Positions 43,093 to 51,740 are shown, counted from the stretch's first letter. The stretch is DNA of 64,000 nucleotides from an uncultured Lachnospiraceae bacterium (GCA_947629865.1 CANRFJ010000004.1:1-64000), one strand, 5' to 3'. Program-made: numbers and translations. Notes: generated by a model not told the origin, from the letters alone.

Positions 43093-43371
43093 ATGGCAGG
43101 AAAGTTAGATGAGATTATCAACAATGCTAAACTCACGGAATTGTTAAACAGGAAAAAGGCGGAGGAAGAAAACAAAAACTGTGTTTTGTGGGTGCTGGCA
43201 ATTATCGGGGCAGTAGCTACCATAGCTGCCATTGCTTTTGCCGTCTATCGCTTTATGAGCCCGAAATACGCAAATTTCGATGGTGAATTTGACTATGATG
43301 AGTTTGAGGACGATTTTGATGACGACGACATTGATGATCAGGACGTCTATGTAAAAGGTCATAAGAACTGA
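43093..43371 (+). CDS. Small single-pass membrane protein with acidic tail
   Basis: The 92-residue product has a charged N-terminal helix (LDEIINNAKLTELLNRKKAEEE), one membrane segment (about residues 29-52) and a very acidic C-terminus (FDYDEFEDDFDDDDIDDQD). No family is assigned here. The ATG at 43093 is preferred over ATG at 43081, which overlaps the AAAGG ribosome site. Composition suggests a regulated membrane anchor or scaffold, which cannot be shown from sequence. Confidence 0.75.
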   Translation: MAGKLDEIINNAKLTELLNRKKAEEENKNCVLWVLAIIGAVATIAAIAFAVYRFMSPKYANFDGEFDYDEFEDDFDDDDIDDQDVYVKGHKN

Positions 43372-43391
43372 TTATAAATGGTAATTATAAA

Positions 43392-43431
43392 AGGCTGCCA
43401 TGCCGGAGGAACCCCCTTCGTATGACAGCCT
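43392..43431. terminator. Bidirectional terminator hairpin
   Basis: AGGCTGCCAT at 43392-43401 pairs with ATGACAGCCT at 43422-43431 with one mismatch. TTTT follows on the plus side, and AAAA precedes it so TTTT follows on minus. It separates the convergent small membrane gene and degV. Confidence 0.75.
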
Positions 43432-43444
43432 GTTTTGGCGTATT

Positions 43445-44320
43445 CTATTCTGCCCTGACTCTTTTTGAGACAGCGAGCGCCAGCGCTCCCGGCCCGATGT
43501 GGCAGGACACGCTGAGCGACAGCGGATCCACCCATATGTCGTGTCCCGGAAACTCCTGTTCCAGTTCCTCCTTGAAACAAAGCGCCTCCCCGTCGTCTGC
43601 GGTATAGGCAACAGCCATGTGGAAGTTATCGCCGTCCGGATCGTGAAACCGCTCCTCAAAATCCCGTCGGACAGCCTTTATCATCGTTGTTTTTGCCTGT
43701 TTCAGAGTCTTGACCTTCGCATAGGCATCCAGCTTTTCTCCCTGAATCTGAAGAACCGGCTTAATTCTCAGCACAGTGCCGATTGCCGCTGCGGCCGGCG
43801 TCACACGCCCGCCCTTTTTCAAATAGGTCAGTGTGTCCACCATGATGTAAATACTGGATTCAAATTTTTCCCGCAGGAGTATTTCCCGAATCTTCTCTCC
43901 GGTATACCCCTGTTTGGCCATCTGGAGAGCGTCCAGCACGGACTGTCTCTGCGTGACCGAGATCCGCTGATTATCCACCACAAATACTTTATCCTTAAAT
44001 TCATCTTCATAGGAGAGCATCATGGCCGTTCCGCAGGAGCTGCTCAGGCCGCTTGACATGGGAATATAGACGATCTCCTCATACTCCTGCAATATCTTAT
44101 CCCACAATTCAGTAAGCGTATCCGGACTCGGCTGGGAAGTCGTCACCTCGGCTCCCTGTTCCAGATAACCGTAAAATTCCTTCTGGCTCATGCTGATATC
44201 TTCATAGTAGATTTCTCCATTTACAAAAAAAGGCATCGGAACCACCTGGATTCCAAGTTCTTTCGCCTGTTCCTGTGTGATGCCGCTGTTGCTGTCCGTT
44301 ATGACCGCTGTTTTTTTCAT
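43445..44320 (-). CDS. DegV-family fatty acid-binding protein
   Basis: The 291-residue protein shows the DegV/FakB pattern: KKTAVITDSNSGITQEQAKELGIQ at the N-terminus, TTSQPSP, YIPMSSGLSSSCGTAMML, VDTLTYLKKGGRVTPAAAAIG and RIKPVLQIQGEKLD. FakB proteins hold a fatty acid for phosphorylation by FakA; no fakA lies nearby. The ATG at 44320 follows GGAGG, which is part of the recurring CGGAATGGAGG sequence also seen before other genes in the window. Confidence 0.93.
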   Translation of the reverse strand: MKKTAVITDSNSGITQEQAKELGIQVVPMPFFVNGEIYYEDISMSQKEFYGYLEQGAEVTTSQPSPDTLTELWDKILQEYEEIVYIPMSSGLSSSCGTAMMLSYEDEFKDKVFVVDNQRISVTQRQSVLDALQMAKQGYTGEKIREILLREKFESSIYIMVDTLTYLKKGGRVTPAAAAIGTVLRIKPVLQIQGEKLDAYAKVKTLKQAKTTMIKAVRRDFEERFHDPDGDNFHMAVAYTADDGEALCFKEELEQEFPGHDIWVDPLSLSVSCHIGPGALALAVSKRVRAE

Positions 44321-44386
44321 AATTTCCTCCATTCCGCCGTCCGGTATCCGAATCGGAATTATCCGGTTTTCATAATTAGAATCATA

Positions 44387-45112
44387 CTATTTTTTTTCTT
44401 CCTTGTCAATCAGACGGTATTTTTTCTGTATCCGCTCAAGACGCGCCAACACGGGACGATAGAGAAAGAACAAAAAAACAGCCGTGGCCGCCCCAAACAT
44501 CAGATTGAACGGCAGCCCCTGCAGATAGACGGCCAGAACCGCCGCGGCAGAGGGATCCTGAATTGTGAAAAACAGCGTGTTCAGTTCCACGATTCCGCCG
44601 TATACAATCACGACAGAAAAAAAGCCGTACAGCGCGCTGAGTATCCTTCCCCGTCGGAAAGTTCCAGCGCCTCTCTCCGCCTCCGGTCTCAATATGAGGC
44701 CGGCGAAAAAGCCGACCAGTCCCATGGCGAACATCTGAAACGGCGTCCAGGAGCCCTGCATAAAATAAAAATCCGAGACAAACATGGCAACCGCCCCCGT
44801 CACAAAACCTGTCTCCGCTCCAAAGGCGGCTCCGGCTATGATGACCACCGCCGCCACGGGCTTCATCTGAGGAAGGAAGAAAAAGGCGATGCGGGAGACA
44901 ATGGCGGCGGCGCACAGGGCGGCCATCATCGCGAGAAGCGGCGCCTCCGGACGACTCCTCTCGAACCGGAAAAAGAAGCCAAGAAGGCCAATTATCAGAA
45001 TCCCCCAGCTGACATAATAGTATTCCCGCCCCTCAAGAACCGCCACGCCGTACCAGAGCAGGAGCAGCGACAGAAGCAGTAAAATTCCGTTATAGAGTCT
45101 TCTTTTCCGCAT
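44387..45112 (-). CDS. ECF transporter S component (substrate-binding)
   Basis: The 241-residue protein is hydrophobic with about six or seven membrane segments. The stretch MKPVAAVVIIAGAAFGAE, followed by TGAVAMFVSDFYFMQGSWTPFQMFAMGLVGFFAG (about residues 110-150), resembles S components annotated for cobalamin and related vitamins. It would bind the vitamin-type ligand and dock to the EcfT/EcfA module. It overlaps the ATPase gene by 23 bases and is the last gene of the ECF operon. The ligand cannot be fixed from sequence. Confidence 0.85.
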   Translation of the reverse strand: MRKRRLYNGILLLLSLLLLWYGVAVLEGREYYYVSWGILIIGLLGFFFRFERSRPEAPLLAMMAALCAAAIVSRIAFFFLPQMKPVAAVVIIAGAAFGAETGFVTGAVAMFVSDFYFMQGSWTPFQMFAMGLVGFFAGLILRPEAERGAGTFRRGRILSALYGFFSVVIVYGGIVELNTLFFTIQDPSAAAVLAVYLQGLPFNLMFGAATAVFLFFLYRPVLARLERIQKKYRLIDKEEKK

Positions 45113-46661
45113 ATTTTTCCACGTCCTCCCAGGTAATGATGTGCTCGGACACCCCTCTGGCAATCCGGTTCACCGCCGTAGTGTAAAACTGGTTTTCCTC
45201 AAAGAAACGGCGGGTATCTGCCACCAGTTCAATCCGCCCCCTGAACATGAACGCCATTATGTCCGTGTGGGCGGCGGCAAATTCCATATCGTGAGAAACG
45301 ATCAGAATAGTTTTCCCCTCACGCTTCCGCTCCGCCAGCACCTCCGCCAGAATTTCTTTCATGCTGCCATTCAGTCCCGTGGTGGGCTCGTCCAACAGAT
45401 AGCAGTCCGCCTCCTCCCCCAATACCCTGCAGAGGGCCAGTCGCTCCAGTTCGCCCCCGCTTAAATCCGCCGGATTCCTGTCTGCAAACGGCAGCAGGCC
45501 AAAACGCCCGGCCAGTTCGCCCGTGTGCTCCGTTCCCTTTTTCCACTCCTCTCCGGCCGTATCCTCCAGGAAAAGATAGCGAGGCTGCTGGGGAAGAAAA
45601 GCCGTAGAGACAGTCTCTCTGCCGGAGGCTTCACAAAAACGGATTTTGCCCCGATACGGACGCAGACGCCCCGTCAAAAGCTGCAGAAAAGTCGTCTTCC
45701 CGCTTCCGTTCCCACCGGCAAGACCGATGATTTTCCCTCTGGGAAATTCGCAGCTGCACCCCGCCAGGACATCTTTTTCCCGCCTGTCATAGCGGAAATA
45801 TAAATCGCGACAGGAAAGAAATCTCTCTGTCCGGGCTATATGCTCTCCTACCGGCGTCTCCGCCGGAAAATTGTCCTTTTCCCTGTAATTTTTTTCAAAC
45901 CATATCCTGGCTTCTTTTTTGGACAACAGGATACCGCTGTCCAGGGAAGAAAAACCTCTGGCGTACAGTGGAAAAAATTCCCTCTCCGGCATATCTCTCA
46001 CACTACTGAATACCGACTCCGGAGTTCCCTGCGCCAGCAACTCTCCCCCTCTTAGGAGAATCATGCTGTCCGCAAGTGCGACAGCTTCCTCCAGACGCTG
46101 TTCAGCAAGCAAAATGGTGATGCCGGACTCCTCATTGATCTGGCGGAGCAGTTCATACAGACGCCTTGCCGACACCGGATCCAGCTGACTGGCCGGTTCA
46201 TCGAGCAAAAGAAGATCCGGCCCCGTCGCCACGGCCGCCGCCACATTCAATATCTGCATCTCTCCGCCGCTCAGTTCCATCGTATCCCGACTCATGAGAT
46301 TTTCCAGTCCAAAAAAAGTCACTACCTCTGCCAGACGGCGGATCATTTTATCTTTTTCCATTCCGCGGTTTTCCAGTCCAAATACAATCTCATATTCCAC
46401 TTGATCCGTAACGATCTGCCCGTCCGGATTCTGCCAGACATAGGCGCAGTTTTCCGCCTCGGATATCAGATTTCCCTGTTCCTGCCCCTGCAGTTTTACC
46501 TCCCCTGATAGCTGGCGGAGCAGCGTAGTCTTGCCGCTTCCGGAGGCCCCTGCCACCAGACAGAAGGAACCCTTTTCCACTCTCAGCTCCGGAACCGACA
46601 GAGCGGGAGCCGGTTCATCCGGATAGAAGAACCGGTAATTTTCCGCCTGGATAAAAGCCAT
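45090..46661 (-). CDS. Fused double ECF ATPase (EcfA1-EcfA2)
   Basis: The 523-residue protein has two ABC ATPase domains in one chain. Domain 1: Walker A GASGSGKTT, Q-loop VWQNPDGQ, signature LSGGEMQ and Walker B LLLLDEPAS. Domain 2 (from about residue 280): Walker A GGNGSGKTT, signature LSGGELE, LLDEPTTGL and switch VSHDME. Most ECF systems use two separate ATPases; fusion is known in a subset. It powers uptake with EcfT and the S component. Its start overlaps the ecfT 3' end by 79 bases, an unusually long coding overlap. Confidence 0.93.
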   Translation of the reverse strand: MAFIQAENYRFFYPDEPAPALSVPELRVEKGSFCLVAGASGSGKTTLLRQLSGEVKLQGQEQGNLISEAENCAYVWQNPDGQIVTDQVEYEIVFGLENRGMEKDKMIRRLAEVVTFFGLENLMSRDTMELSGGEMQILNVAAAVATGPDLLLLDEPASQLDPVSARRLYELLRQINEESGITILLAEQRLEEAVALADSMILLRGGELLAQGTPESVFSSVRDMPEREFFPLYARGFSSLDSGILLSKKEARIWFEKNYREKDNFPAETPVGEHIARTERFLSCRDLYFRYDRREKDVLAGCSCEFPRGKIIGLAGGNGSGKTTFLQLLTGRLRPYRGKIRFCEASGRETVSTAFLPQQPRYLFLEDTAGEEWKKGTEHTGELAGRFGLLPFADRNPADLSGGELERLALCRVLGEEADCYLLDEPTTGLNGSMKEILAEVLAERKREGKTILIVSHDMEFAAAHTDIMAFMFRGRIELVADTRRFFEENQFYTTAVNRIARGVSEHIITWEDVEKYAEKKTL

Positions 46662-47461
46662 GCAATCTCCTCCTTTCCCGCCACGAGAAGCGGCAGACTG
46701 TAGAAAAGCACGGGAGCCAGCCAGCCGGCCGGCCCCGGCGCCCGCAGTTTAATTCCCGGAAAGAAGCGGGCCTGCCACAGACCGGCCGCCTCCTGCCACA
46801 AAATCACGCCTCCTGCCAGCGCCATAAAGACAAGCAAAACGACCTCCCGCCATGCCAGCCGCCTGTAATAATAAGAGGATCTCTCTCCCGCTCCGTATCC
46901 CTTTGCCTTCATGGAAAAACTCCTCTCCGTTGCGCCCTCCAGCGTGAGGCCGAAGAAGCCGGCCCAGACCGCCGGCCCGGATCCATGAATCGCCGACATC
47001 TCACGGAAGTCCCTGGCCGCGCCCGGAACAAAGCGCAGAATCATGGAGAACAGAAGCGCCAGGGAAGACAGCCGCCTCCCAAATAGCGTCATAATCTTGC
47101 GGGACGTCATATAGTGACTGAAATTTGCGAACAAAAGCAGCGAGGCCATGAGCATGGACGCCATATGGGCTCCGGCAGCCATTGATTCCAGCGTAATGCG
47201 CCTCCCTCCGATTGAAAGGAGTAGCGTCAACCCCCTCTGGTTAAAGAGCGGATTCATGACAAGACAGAGAAGGGCGCCCGCCAGACTGATCCCAAACAGA
47301 GAGATTCCCTTCCTACGTCCGGCGCGGCCGAAGAATACCGGCAGGGATAGAATCCATATAAGGGCGTTCAGGGCCGGATGCGCCAGCCATATCATAAGAA
47401 ATACCGCCAGGCCATAATACAGAAAGATGGCGAGGGGGTGCAGTTTGGAAAAGGAATCCAT
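46583..47461 (-). CDS. ECF transporter transmembrane subunit EcfT
   Basis: The 292-residue protein has about six membrane segments and the two EcfT coupling motifs, recognised as RRLSSLALLFSMILRFVP (helix before the first) and the Ala-Arg-Gly-type AIHGSGPAVWAGFFGL region, with RSFSMKAKGYGAGERSSYY as the second ARG-like site. It couples the ATPases to the S component. The ATG at 47461 is nine bases after AGGAG. It shares 79 bp with the ATPase gene in another frame. Confidence 0.85.
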   Translation of the reverse strand: MDSFSKLHPLAIFLYYGLAVFLMIWLAHPALNALIWILSLPVFFGRAGRRKGISLFGISLAGALLCLVMNPLFNQRGLTLLLSIGGRRITLESMAAGAHMASMLMASLLLFANFSHYMTSRKIMTLFGRRLSSLALLFSMILRFVPGAARDFREMSAIHGSGPAVWAGFFGLTLEGATERSFSMKAKGYGAGERSSYYYRRLAWREVVLLVFMALAGGVILWQEAAGLWQARFFPGIKLRAPGPAGWLAPVLFYSLPLLVAGKEEIAWLLSRRKITGSSIRMNRLPLCRFRS

Positions 47462-47481
47462 TTTTTTCTCTCCTGTTACTG

Positions 47482-48369
47482 TCAATAGTGATAATCATAG
47501 AAAAAAACAATCGTATCGCCGGCATGTGCCTCACAGCGGTTGCAGCCCATGCCGGGAATGGCGCCGTTGACCGAATACCGCCACCCGCTGTTTTCCCCGC
47601 AGTCAAATTCATAGAGATGGCCGATTCCCCGTATGTAGTAGGTTCCATAGATCGGCGTAAACTGGCTGTCCATCACCAGATTGTTATCCGCACACACTCT
47701 CTTTAACAGATCGTACACCGTATCTCCCTTCTGAACGGCTGTCTGTCCGCTGTAAAAAATGCCGTCAGAGGGCAGTATATCCTCTATGCCATCCTTCCAC
47801 AATTCCTTCTTGTCCATGATCGCCGTGCAGACAATCTGAAACTGTACCGTCGGATCCGATTGGGAACCGGCGGCCGCTGTCGGCGTCGGAGAAGAAGCGG
47901 CAGATGGCAGAGATTTTTTCTCGTTCTTTTTGCGCGCCTTCGAATTATTTTCTTTCGGAGAGGCCTTACCCGAACGGGAGGCCTTGTCCGCCTTGGAGGA
48001 ACTTCCGGATTTGGAGGCTTTACTGGGCTGGGAGGTTTTACCGGACTTGGCGGGCCTGTCTGCTTTTTTATTTTGTTCCGGCGCCGGCGTCGGCGTCCTT
48101 TCAGACCGGTCTCTCTCCGGTTTCTCCGTGGCGTGGGGCTGGGCAGCGGAGTCGCCGTTTTTCGCATCGTCCGGAGTAAACTCTGCCCGTGCGCCGTTCG
48201 TCCCCTCGTCCGCTCGGACGGCCGGTACAGACACGGCCGGACTGCCCTGTGCGTCTCCGGTCGGCAGGGAATGTCGCCCGTCCTGTCCCGTCGCCTTTAA
48301 TACAAGGACACAGGCCAGCACGATCAATGCCGCCAGACATATTTTTATTCCTCCGCGGTTTCGGAACAC
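47482..48369 (-). CDS. Secreted DUF4430 (transcobalamin-C-like) protein
   Basis: The 295-residue product has a signal peptide or anchor at about residues 8-25, a long Lys/Ser/Pro-rich linker to about 175, and a C-terminal DUF4430 domain: GDTVYDLLKRVCADNN, GHLYEFDCGENSGWRYSVNG and GDTIVFFYDYHY. This domain resembles the C-terminal domain of vertebrate transcobalamin and intrinsic factor. The GTG at 48369 is nine bases from AGGAGG; the in-frame GTG at 48378 overlaps that site. It is the first gene of the ECF operon, which suggests it presents the ligand to the importer. Confidence 0.82.
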   Translation of the reverse strand: MFRNRGGIKICLAALIVLACVLVLKATGQDGRHSLPTGDAQGSPAVSVPAVRADEGTNGARAEFTPDDAKNGDSAAQPHATEKPERDRSERTPTPAPEQNKKADRPAKSGKTSQPSKASKSGSSSKADKASRSGKASPKENNSKARKKNEKKSLPSAASSPTPTAAAGSQSDPTVQFQIVCTAIMDKKELWKDGIEDILPSDGIFYSGQTAVQKGDTVYDLLKRVCADNNLVMDSQFTPIYGTYYIRGIGHLYEFDCGENSGWRYSVNGAIPGMGCNRCEAHAGDTIVFFYDYHY

Positions 48370-48432
48370 ACGCCTCACCTCCTACATTATTCAGAGTAAC
48401 AAATAAACGGGAAATATACAAGATTTTTTTAT

Positions 48433-48461
48433 TAGACAAATATATCCGCCCCTGTTATAAT
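48433..48461 (+). promoter_or_regulatory. Promoter for the surface DUF4430-like gene
   Basis: TAGACA at 48433-48438 and TATAAT at 48456-48461 are separated by 17 bp. The coding start is at 48737, so the leader is about 270 nt long. Confidence 0.7.
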
Positions 48462-48581
48462 TGTTACGATGATTCAAGTGGAAACCACCGCCGGTGCGGC
48501 AGCCGGAGAACTTTCTGCGCAAATTGTATCTGCCCGTTTCTCGATTGCTCTGTCGCACAGGCGCTTTTGGAATGAAGATTA

Positions 48582-48732
48582 CCGGAATGGAGGTAGTGTG
48601 AAAAATAGCTCGATAGCTATTTTTCGCACAACTATTTGTGTCGGAGCGCCACAAATAGTATGATGTACAGAGCAAAAACAGCTACGCTGCTTTTTGCTCG
48701 TACTTCCGTCGCTGCGCTCCGGAATGGAGGTA
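48582..48732 (+). repeat. 14-bp direct repeat CCGGAATGGAGGTA flanking a hairpin array
   Basis: The 14-mer lies at 48582-48595 and 48719-48732, each containing a GGAGG ribosome site. The 123 bp between them are almost all hairpin. The left copy is followed by a GTG (48598) opening a 21-codon frame that stops at 48661-48663; the right copy serves the ATG at 48737. It looks like an insertion that duplicated its target or a duplicated ribosome site. Confidence 0.75.
48596..48724 (+). ncRNA. Array of four consecutive hairpins in a long 5' leader
   Basis: Hairpin 1 (48596-48629): 15-bp stem around CGAT with one G-T pair. Hairpin 2 (48631-48659): ACTATTTGTG paired with CACAAATAGT. Hairpin 3 (48670-48699): GAGCAAAAACAGC paired with GCTGCTTTTTGCTC, one bulge. 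Hairpin 4 (48704-48724): TTCCG paired with CGGAA, overlapping the right direct repeat and close to the ribosome site. The array is in the transcribed leader. It could be a cis-acting regulatory RNA or a palindromic small mobile element; no known riboswitch was recognised. Confidence 0.6.
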
Positions 48733-48736
48733 TATT

Positions 48737-50059
48737 ATGAAACAATTTCTATCTGTAAAAAGACGGACGAGTCTCTTTGTGATTCTGTCTCTTATCCTCT
48801 CCCTGACCAACGGATTTACGGCGAGGGCGGCCGAAACGATTACTGTCACCCTTCGGATTGAACAGGACGCGGCTACTCTCCTGCCACCAAAGCAGATCAC
48901 AATGACAGCAGACGATCTGAACCGGGATTATGGCATCGGTCTCGCCACCGGCCCTGATGCCGCTTTTTCCCCTCTGCGTGCTCTTGCAAAATATATGACT
49001 GAATACCGCGGCGCTACAGACGAGACAATGAGCCGCTATATCATGGCTCAGCCCTCCTCATACGGCGGCCTTTTCATGAATGGCCTGTCCTTAGACGGAA
49101 CGACCGACGGCGCCGCCAGCGCAGACGCCCTGTCCGGTGTTTACTGGAACTATGCCGTGAATGATAATGTGGGTTCCGTGGGAATCTCAGAGGCTGCCCT
49201 GTCAGATTCCGACAGCGTCGTAATATACGGACTGTGGAGTCCCTATCCCGCAGAAGATGAGACTCTCTATACCTTTTTTGAAAAAGCGGAATATACCACC
49301 GCCGTCGGCACGCCTCTCACACTCACCCTGATGACACATGAGATTCAGTGGACGCCGGATAGCGCTGTGAAAGGAGTTGCCGGAGCAACCCTCACGGCGG
49401 CCGCCTGCCACGATGAAAACGGTGCGCTCCAGGGAGGGACTCCCGTTGTTTCTGCGCAGACAAATAGCGACGGAACCGCTTCCCTCACCTTCTCCCAGGC
49501 CGGACGGTACGTGCTTTCCGCCTCACGCAGGGCGGCGGACGGAATCCACTACGACATATCAAGACCTTATGCCCTGGTAACTGTGACCGATGCAGCGCCG
49601 GCAAAAACGCCGGCAGCCACCAAGGTTCCGGCAGCCACTAAGACGCCAGCAGCCACTAAGACGCCGGCAGCCACCAAGACGCCGGCAGCTACTCCCTCCC
49701 CTGCCAAAGGCTCTAATACCACCGGCAAAAAAGTGAAAGCGCCGGCAAAGCCAAAATCAGTAGCCGCATGGCAGATCAACAAAAATAATCCACGTCACGC
49801 GGCTCTGTTTAAGAAGAAGAATGTCACGATTACATGGAAGTCGGTAAAAAAGGCGGCGGGATACCGCGTCTACCTGTCAAAAAAGAAGAAAAAGGGCTAT
49901 AAAAAATTAGCAGACAGGAAAACAACAAGCCGCTATATAGAGATGCACACCCGATTAAAAAAGGGAACCTGGTACATACGGGTGCGGGCGTACAGAAAGA
50001 AAGGGAAAAAGCGCATCTACAGCGCCTTTAGCAAGCCGGCAAAAGTGCGGATCAAATAA
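48737..50059 (+). CDS. Secreted DUF4430-like and Fn3-like surface protein
   Basis: The 440-residue product has a signal peptide (cleavage near TARAAET), an N-terminal region with a DUF4430-like pattern (ALAKYMTEYRG, SGVYWNYAVNDNVGSVGISEAALSDSDSVVIYGLW at about residues 134-168), a beta-rich middle, an AATKTP-repeat linker (about 286-320) and a C-terminal, strongly Lys-rich fibronectin-like domain (VTITWKSVKKAAGYRVYLSK). No LPXTG motif is seen; the basic C-terminus may bind the wall. GGAGGTA precedes the ATG. It forms a pair with the propeller gene 15 bp downstream and is divergent from the ECF operon. Confidence 0.75.
   Translation: MKQFLSVKRRTSLFVILSLILSLTNGFTARAAETITVTLRIEQDAATLLPPKQITMTADDLNRDYGIGLATGPDAAFSPLRALAKYMTEYRGATDETMSRYIMAQPSSYGGLFMNGLSLDGTTDGAASADALSGVYWNYAVNDNVGSVGISEAALSDSDSVVIYGLWSPYPAEDETLYTFFEKAEYTTAVGTPLTLTLMTHEIQWTPDSAVKGVAGATLTAAACHDENGALQGGTPVVSAQTNSDGTASLTFSQAGRYVLSASRRAADGIHYDISRPYALVTVTDAAPAKTPAATKVPAATKTPAATKTPAATKTPAATPSPAKGSNTTGKKVKAPAKPKSVAAWQINKNNPRHAALFKKKNVTITWKSVKKAAGYRVYLSKKKKKGYKKLADRKTTSRYIEMHTRLKKGTWYIRVRAYRKKGKKRIYSAFSKPAKVRIK
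49600..49695 (+). repeat. In-frame 18-bp tandem repeat coding for AATKTP
   Basis: Four to five units of GCAGCCACTAAGACGCCG type encode PAATKTPAATKTP in the linker. Near-identity of the units suggests recent expansion and possible length variation. Confidence 0.8.
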
Positions 50060-50074
50060 CAGAAAGGATTATTT

Positions 50075-51736
50075 ATGAGACATAGCAGATTTCTTCCATG
50101 CATATTCCTGACCGCCGCATTGCTCCTGTGCGGTTTTACAGCCGTCCGGAATGAACAGACAGCATATTCCGGCAATGTAGTAGCGGCTCAGACTCCCACT
50201 GACACAGGGAGGGGAGGGACTCTCTGGAGCCGTTCCTTCTCCTCCGGCAAAACCTCGTACAACTCCAATCCGGTTCTCACCGGACAATCCATTTATCTTG
50301 TAAATGAAAATCGTTTATATCAATTGGATTACCAGGGAAATATCACCGGCCAGACGACCTTGTCCGCCTCCATGGACTCCGTCTGCCGCCTCCTGCTTGT
50401 GGACGATTTTCTCTATATTCCCCTGTCCGGCGGACTGGTTCAGTGCGTCCGCATCCCGTCAATGGAGACGGCGTGGACAAGCGAACCCTTTGGCGGGCAG
50501 TCCCTCTCCTCCCTGTATTATCACGGGGGAGCCCTCTACGGCGGCACCACCCATATGGTGGATTCCGACACGACCACCGGTGTATTTTACTGTCTGGACG
50601 CATCGGACGGCCGCACCATCTGGCGCTACGAGGATACGGAACACCCCGGCGGCTATTACTGGAGCGGCGCCGTCTCCTGCGGAAACGCCCTGTTTTTTGC
50701 CGGAGATAACGGAATTTTAGTCTCCCACAGCCTGCTCACTGATGAGATATACGACACAGAGGTTTTGACAGACACGGCAAAGATACGGGTGGGGCTCACC
50801 TTTGATGCGGAAAATGACGCTTTGTATACCGTCTCGAACGACGGCGTCCTTTACAAAATCAGCGCCTCAGAGGACGGGACAATCCGGAATATCCTCTCTG
50901 CTCCGGCAGTGCCAGGCTCCTTATCCGTCAACTGTACCAGCACGCCCACTATCTGCAACAACCGCCTCTATGTCGGCAGCATAGCGGACGGCTATGGGCG
51001 GCTTTCCGTGCTTGACGCCTCGACTCTCTCCCTCCACTATTGCGTGAGGGGCGAACAGTATGCAGAGATCAAATCCTCTCCGCTTGTAAGCACCGGCTAT
51101 GCCACAGAGGATAATCACCATCTGGTCTATGTCTATGTGACCTGCAACGCCATGCCCGGCGCCCTTTTCTGTCTGGCAGATAACGAAGAAGCCACCTCCG
51201 GCGCGCTTCAGACACTCTATACGCCTCCCGCCTCCGCCAGTCAGTTCTGCCTCTCTGACGTAGTGTGCGGGCAGGACGGCACGCTGTATTACTCCAATGA
51301 CAGCGGCTCTTTCTTTGCTGTGCGGGAGATAGAAAATGCGCCCCGCCCGACCGCTCCGGCCCCGTCCGGACAACCGATTAACTCCCCGCCTTCCACCGCT
51401 TCTCCGCAGAAAACAGTTTCCCCTCTCCCGTCCGCAAACTTAAAAAAGCCGAAAGCGCCCGTCAGGATCCGGTGCAGGAGGAAGAAAAACGCATGGGTTC
51501 TGAAATGGAAGAAAAAGACGGCGGGAAGCCAGACGCTTGTATATATCCGGTGCGGCTCCGGAAAATGGCGAAAGACCATCGTGCCGAAAAAAAGCCGCCT
51601 GGTTATAACAAAGACAAAGAAAATGAGGAAAACCCTTGCCAGAGGGAAAAAGATACAAGTTCGCCTGAGAAGCCGTATCCGGCAGAAGAAAAAGTGGCGT
51701 CTCTCCCCATACAGCCGGATCTGCCGCCTCCGATAA
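50075..51736 (+). CDS. Secreted PQQ-like beta-propeller protein with basic C-terminus
   Basis: The 553-residue product has a signal peptide (about residues 1-25), a beta-propeller of PQQ/quinoprotein-like repeats with blade signatures GVFYCLDASDGRTIWRYED and DALYTVSNDGVLYKI, a Pro/Ser linker near 430-460 and a C-terminal region very rich in Lys and Arg that resembles the Fn3-like end of the upstream protein. Propellers of this type often bind ligands or proteins without PQQ. It lies 15 bp after the surface DUF4430-like gene, so both are probably co-expressed. A start ribosome site AGAAAGG is present. Confidence 0.8.
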   Translation: MRHSRFLPCIFLTAALLLCGFTAVRNEQTAYSGNVVAAQTPTDTGRGGTLWSRSFSSGKTSYNSNPVLTGQSIYLVNENRLYQLDYQGNITGQTTLSASMDSVCRLLLVDDFLYIPLSGGLVQCVRIPSMETAWTSEPFGGQSLSSLYYHGGALYGGTTHMVDSDTTTGVFYCLDASDGRTIWRYEDTEHPGGYYWSGAVSCGNALFFAGDNGILVSHSLLTDEIYDTEVLTDTAKIRVGLTFDAENDALYTVSNDGVLYKISASEDGTIRNILSAPAVPGSLSVNCTSTPTICNNRLYVGSIADGYGRLSVLDASTLSLHYCVRGEQYAEIKSSPLVSTGYATEDNHHLVYVYVTCNAMPGALFCLADNEEATSGALQTLYTPPASASQFCLSDVVCGQDGTLYYSNDSGSFFAVREIENAPRPTAPAPSGQPINSPPSTASPQKTVSPLPSANLKKPKAPVRIRCRRKKNAWVLKWKKKTAGSQTLVYIRCGSGKWRKTIVPKKSRLVITKTKKMRKTLARGKKIQVRLRSRIRQKKKWRLSPYSRICRLR

Positions 51737-51740
51737 ATTT

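Noticed and set aside
48462..48581. Cobalamin riboswitch in the divergent ECF/DUF4430 region
   Set aside because: The B12 box is not present on either strand; AGCCGGAGAAC near 48502 only partly resembles it and the upstream part would be missing.
48469..48663. 64-codon plus-strand frame in the leader of the surface gene
   Set aside because: Part of it is the hairpin array, the start lacks a ribosome site, and no family pattern is seen. A shorter 21-codon frame from GTG 48598 is noted only as part of the leader.
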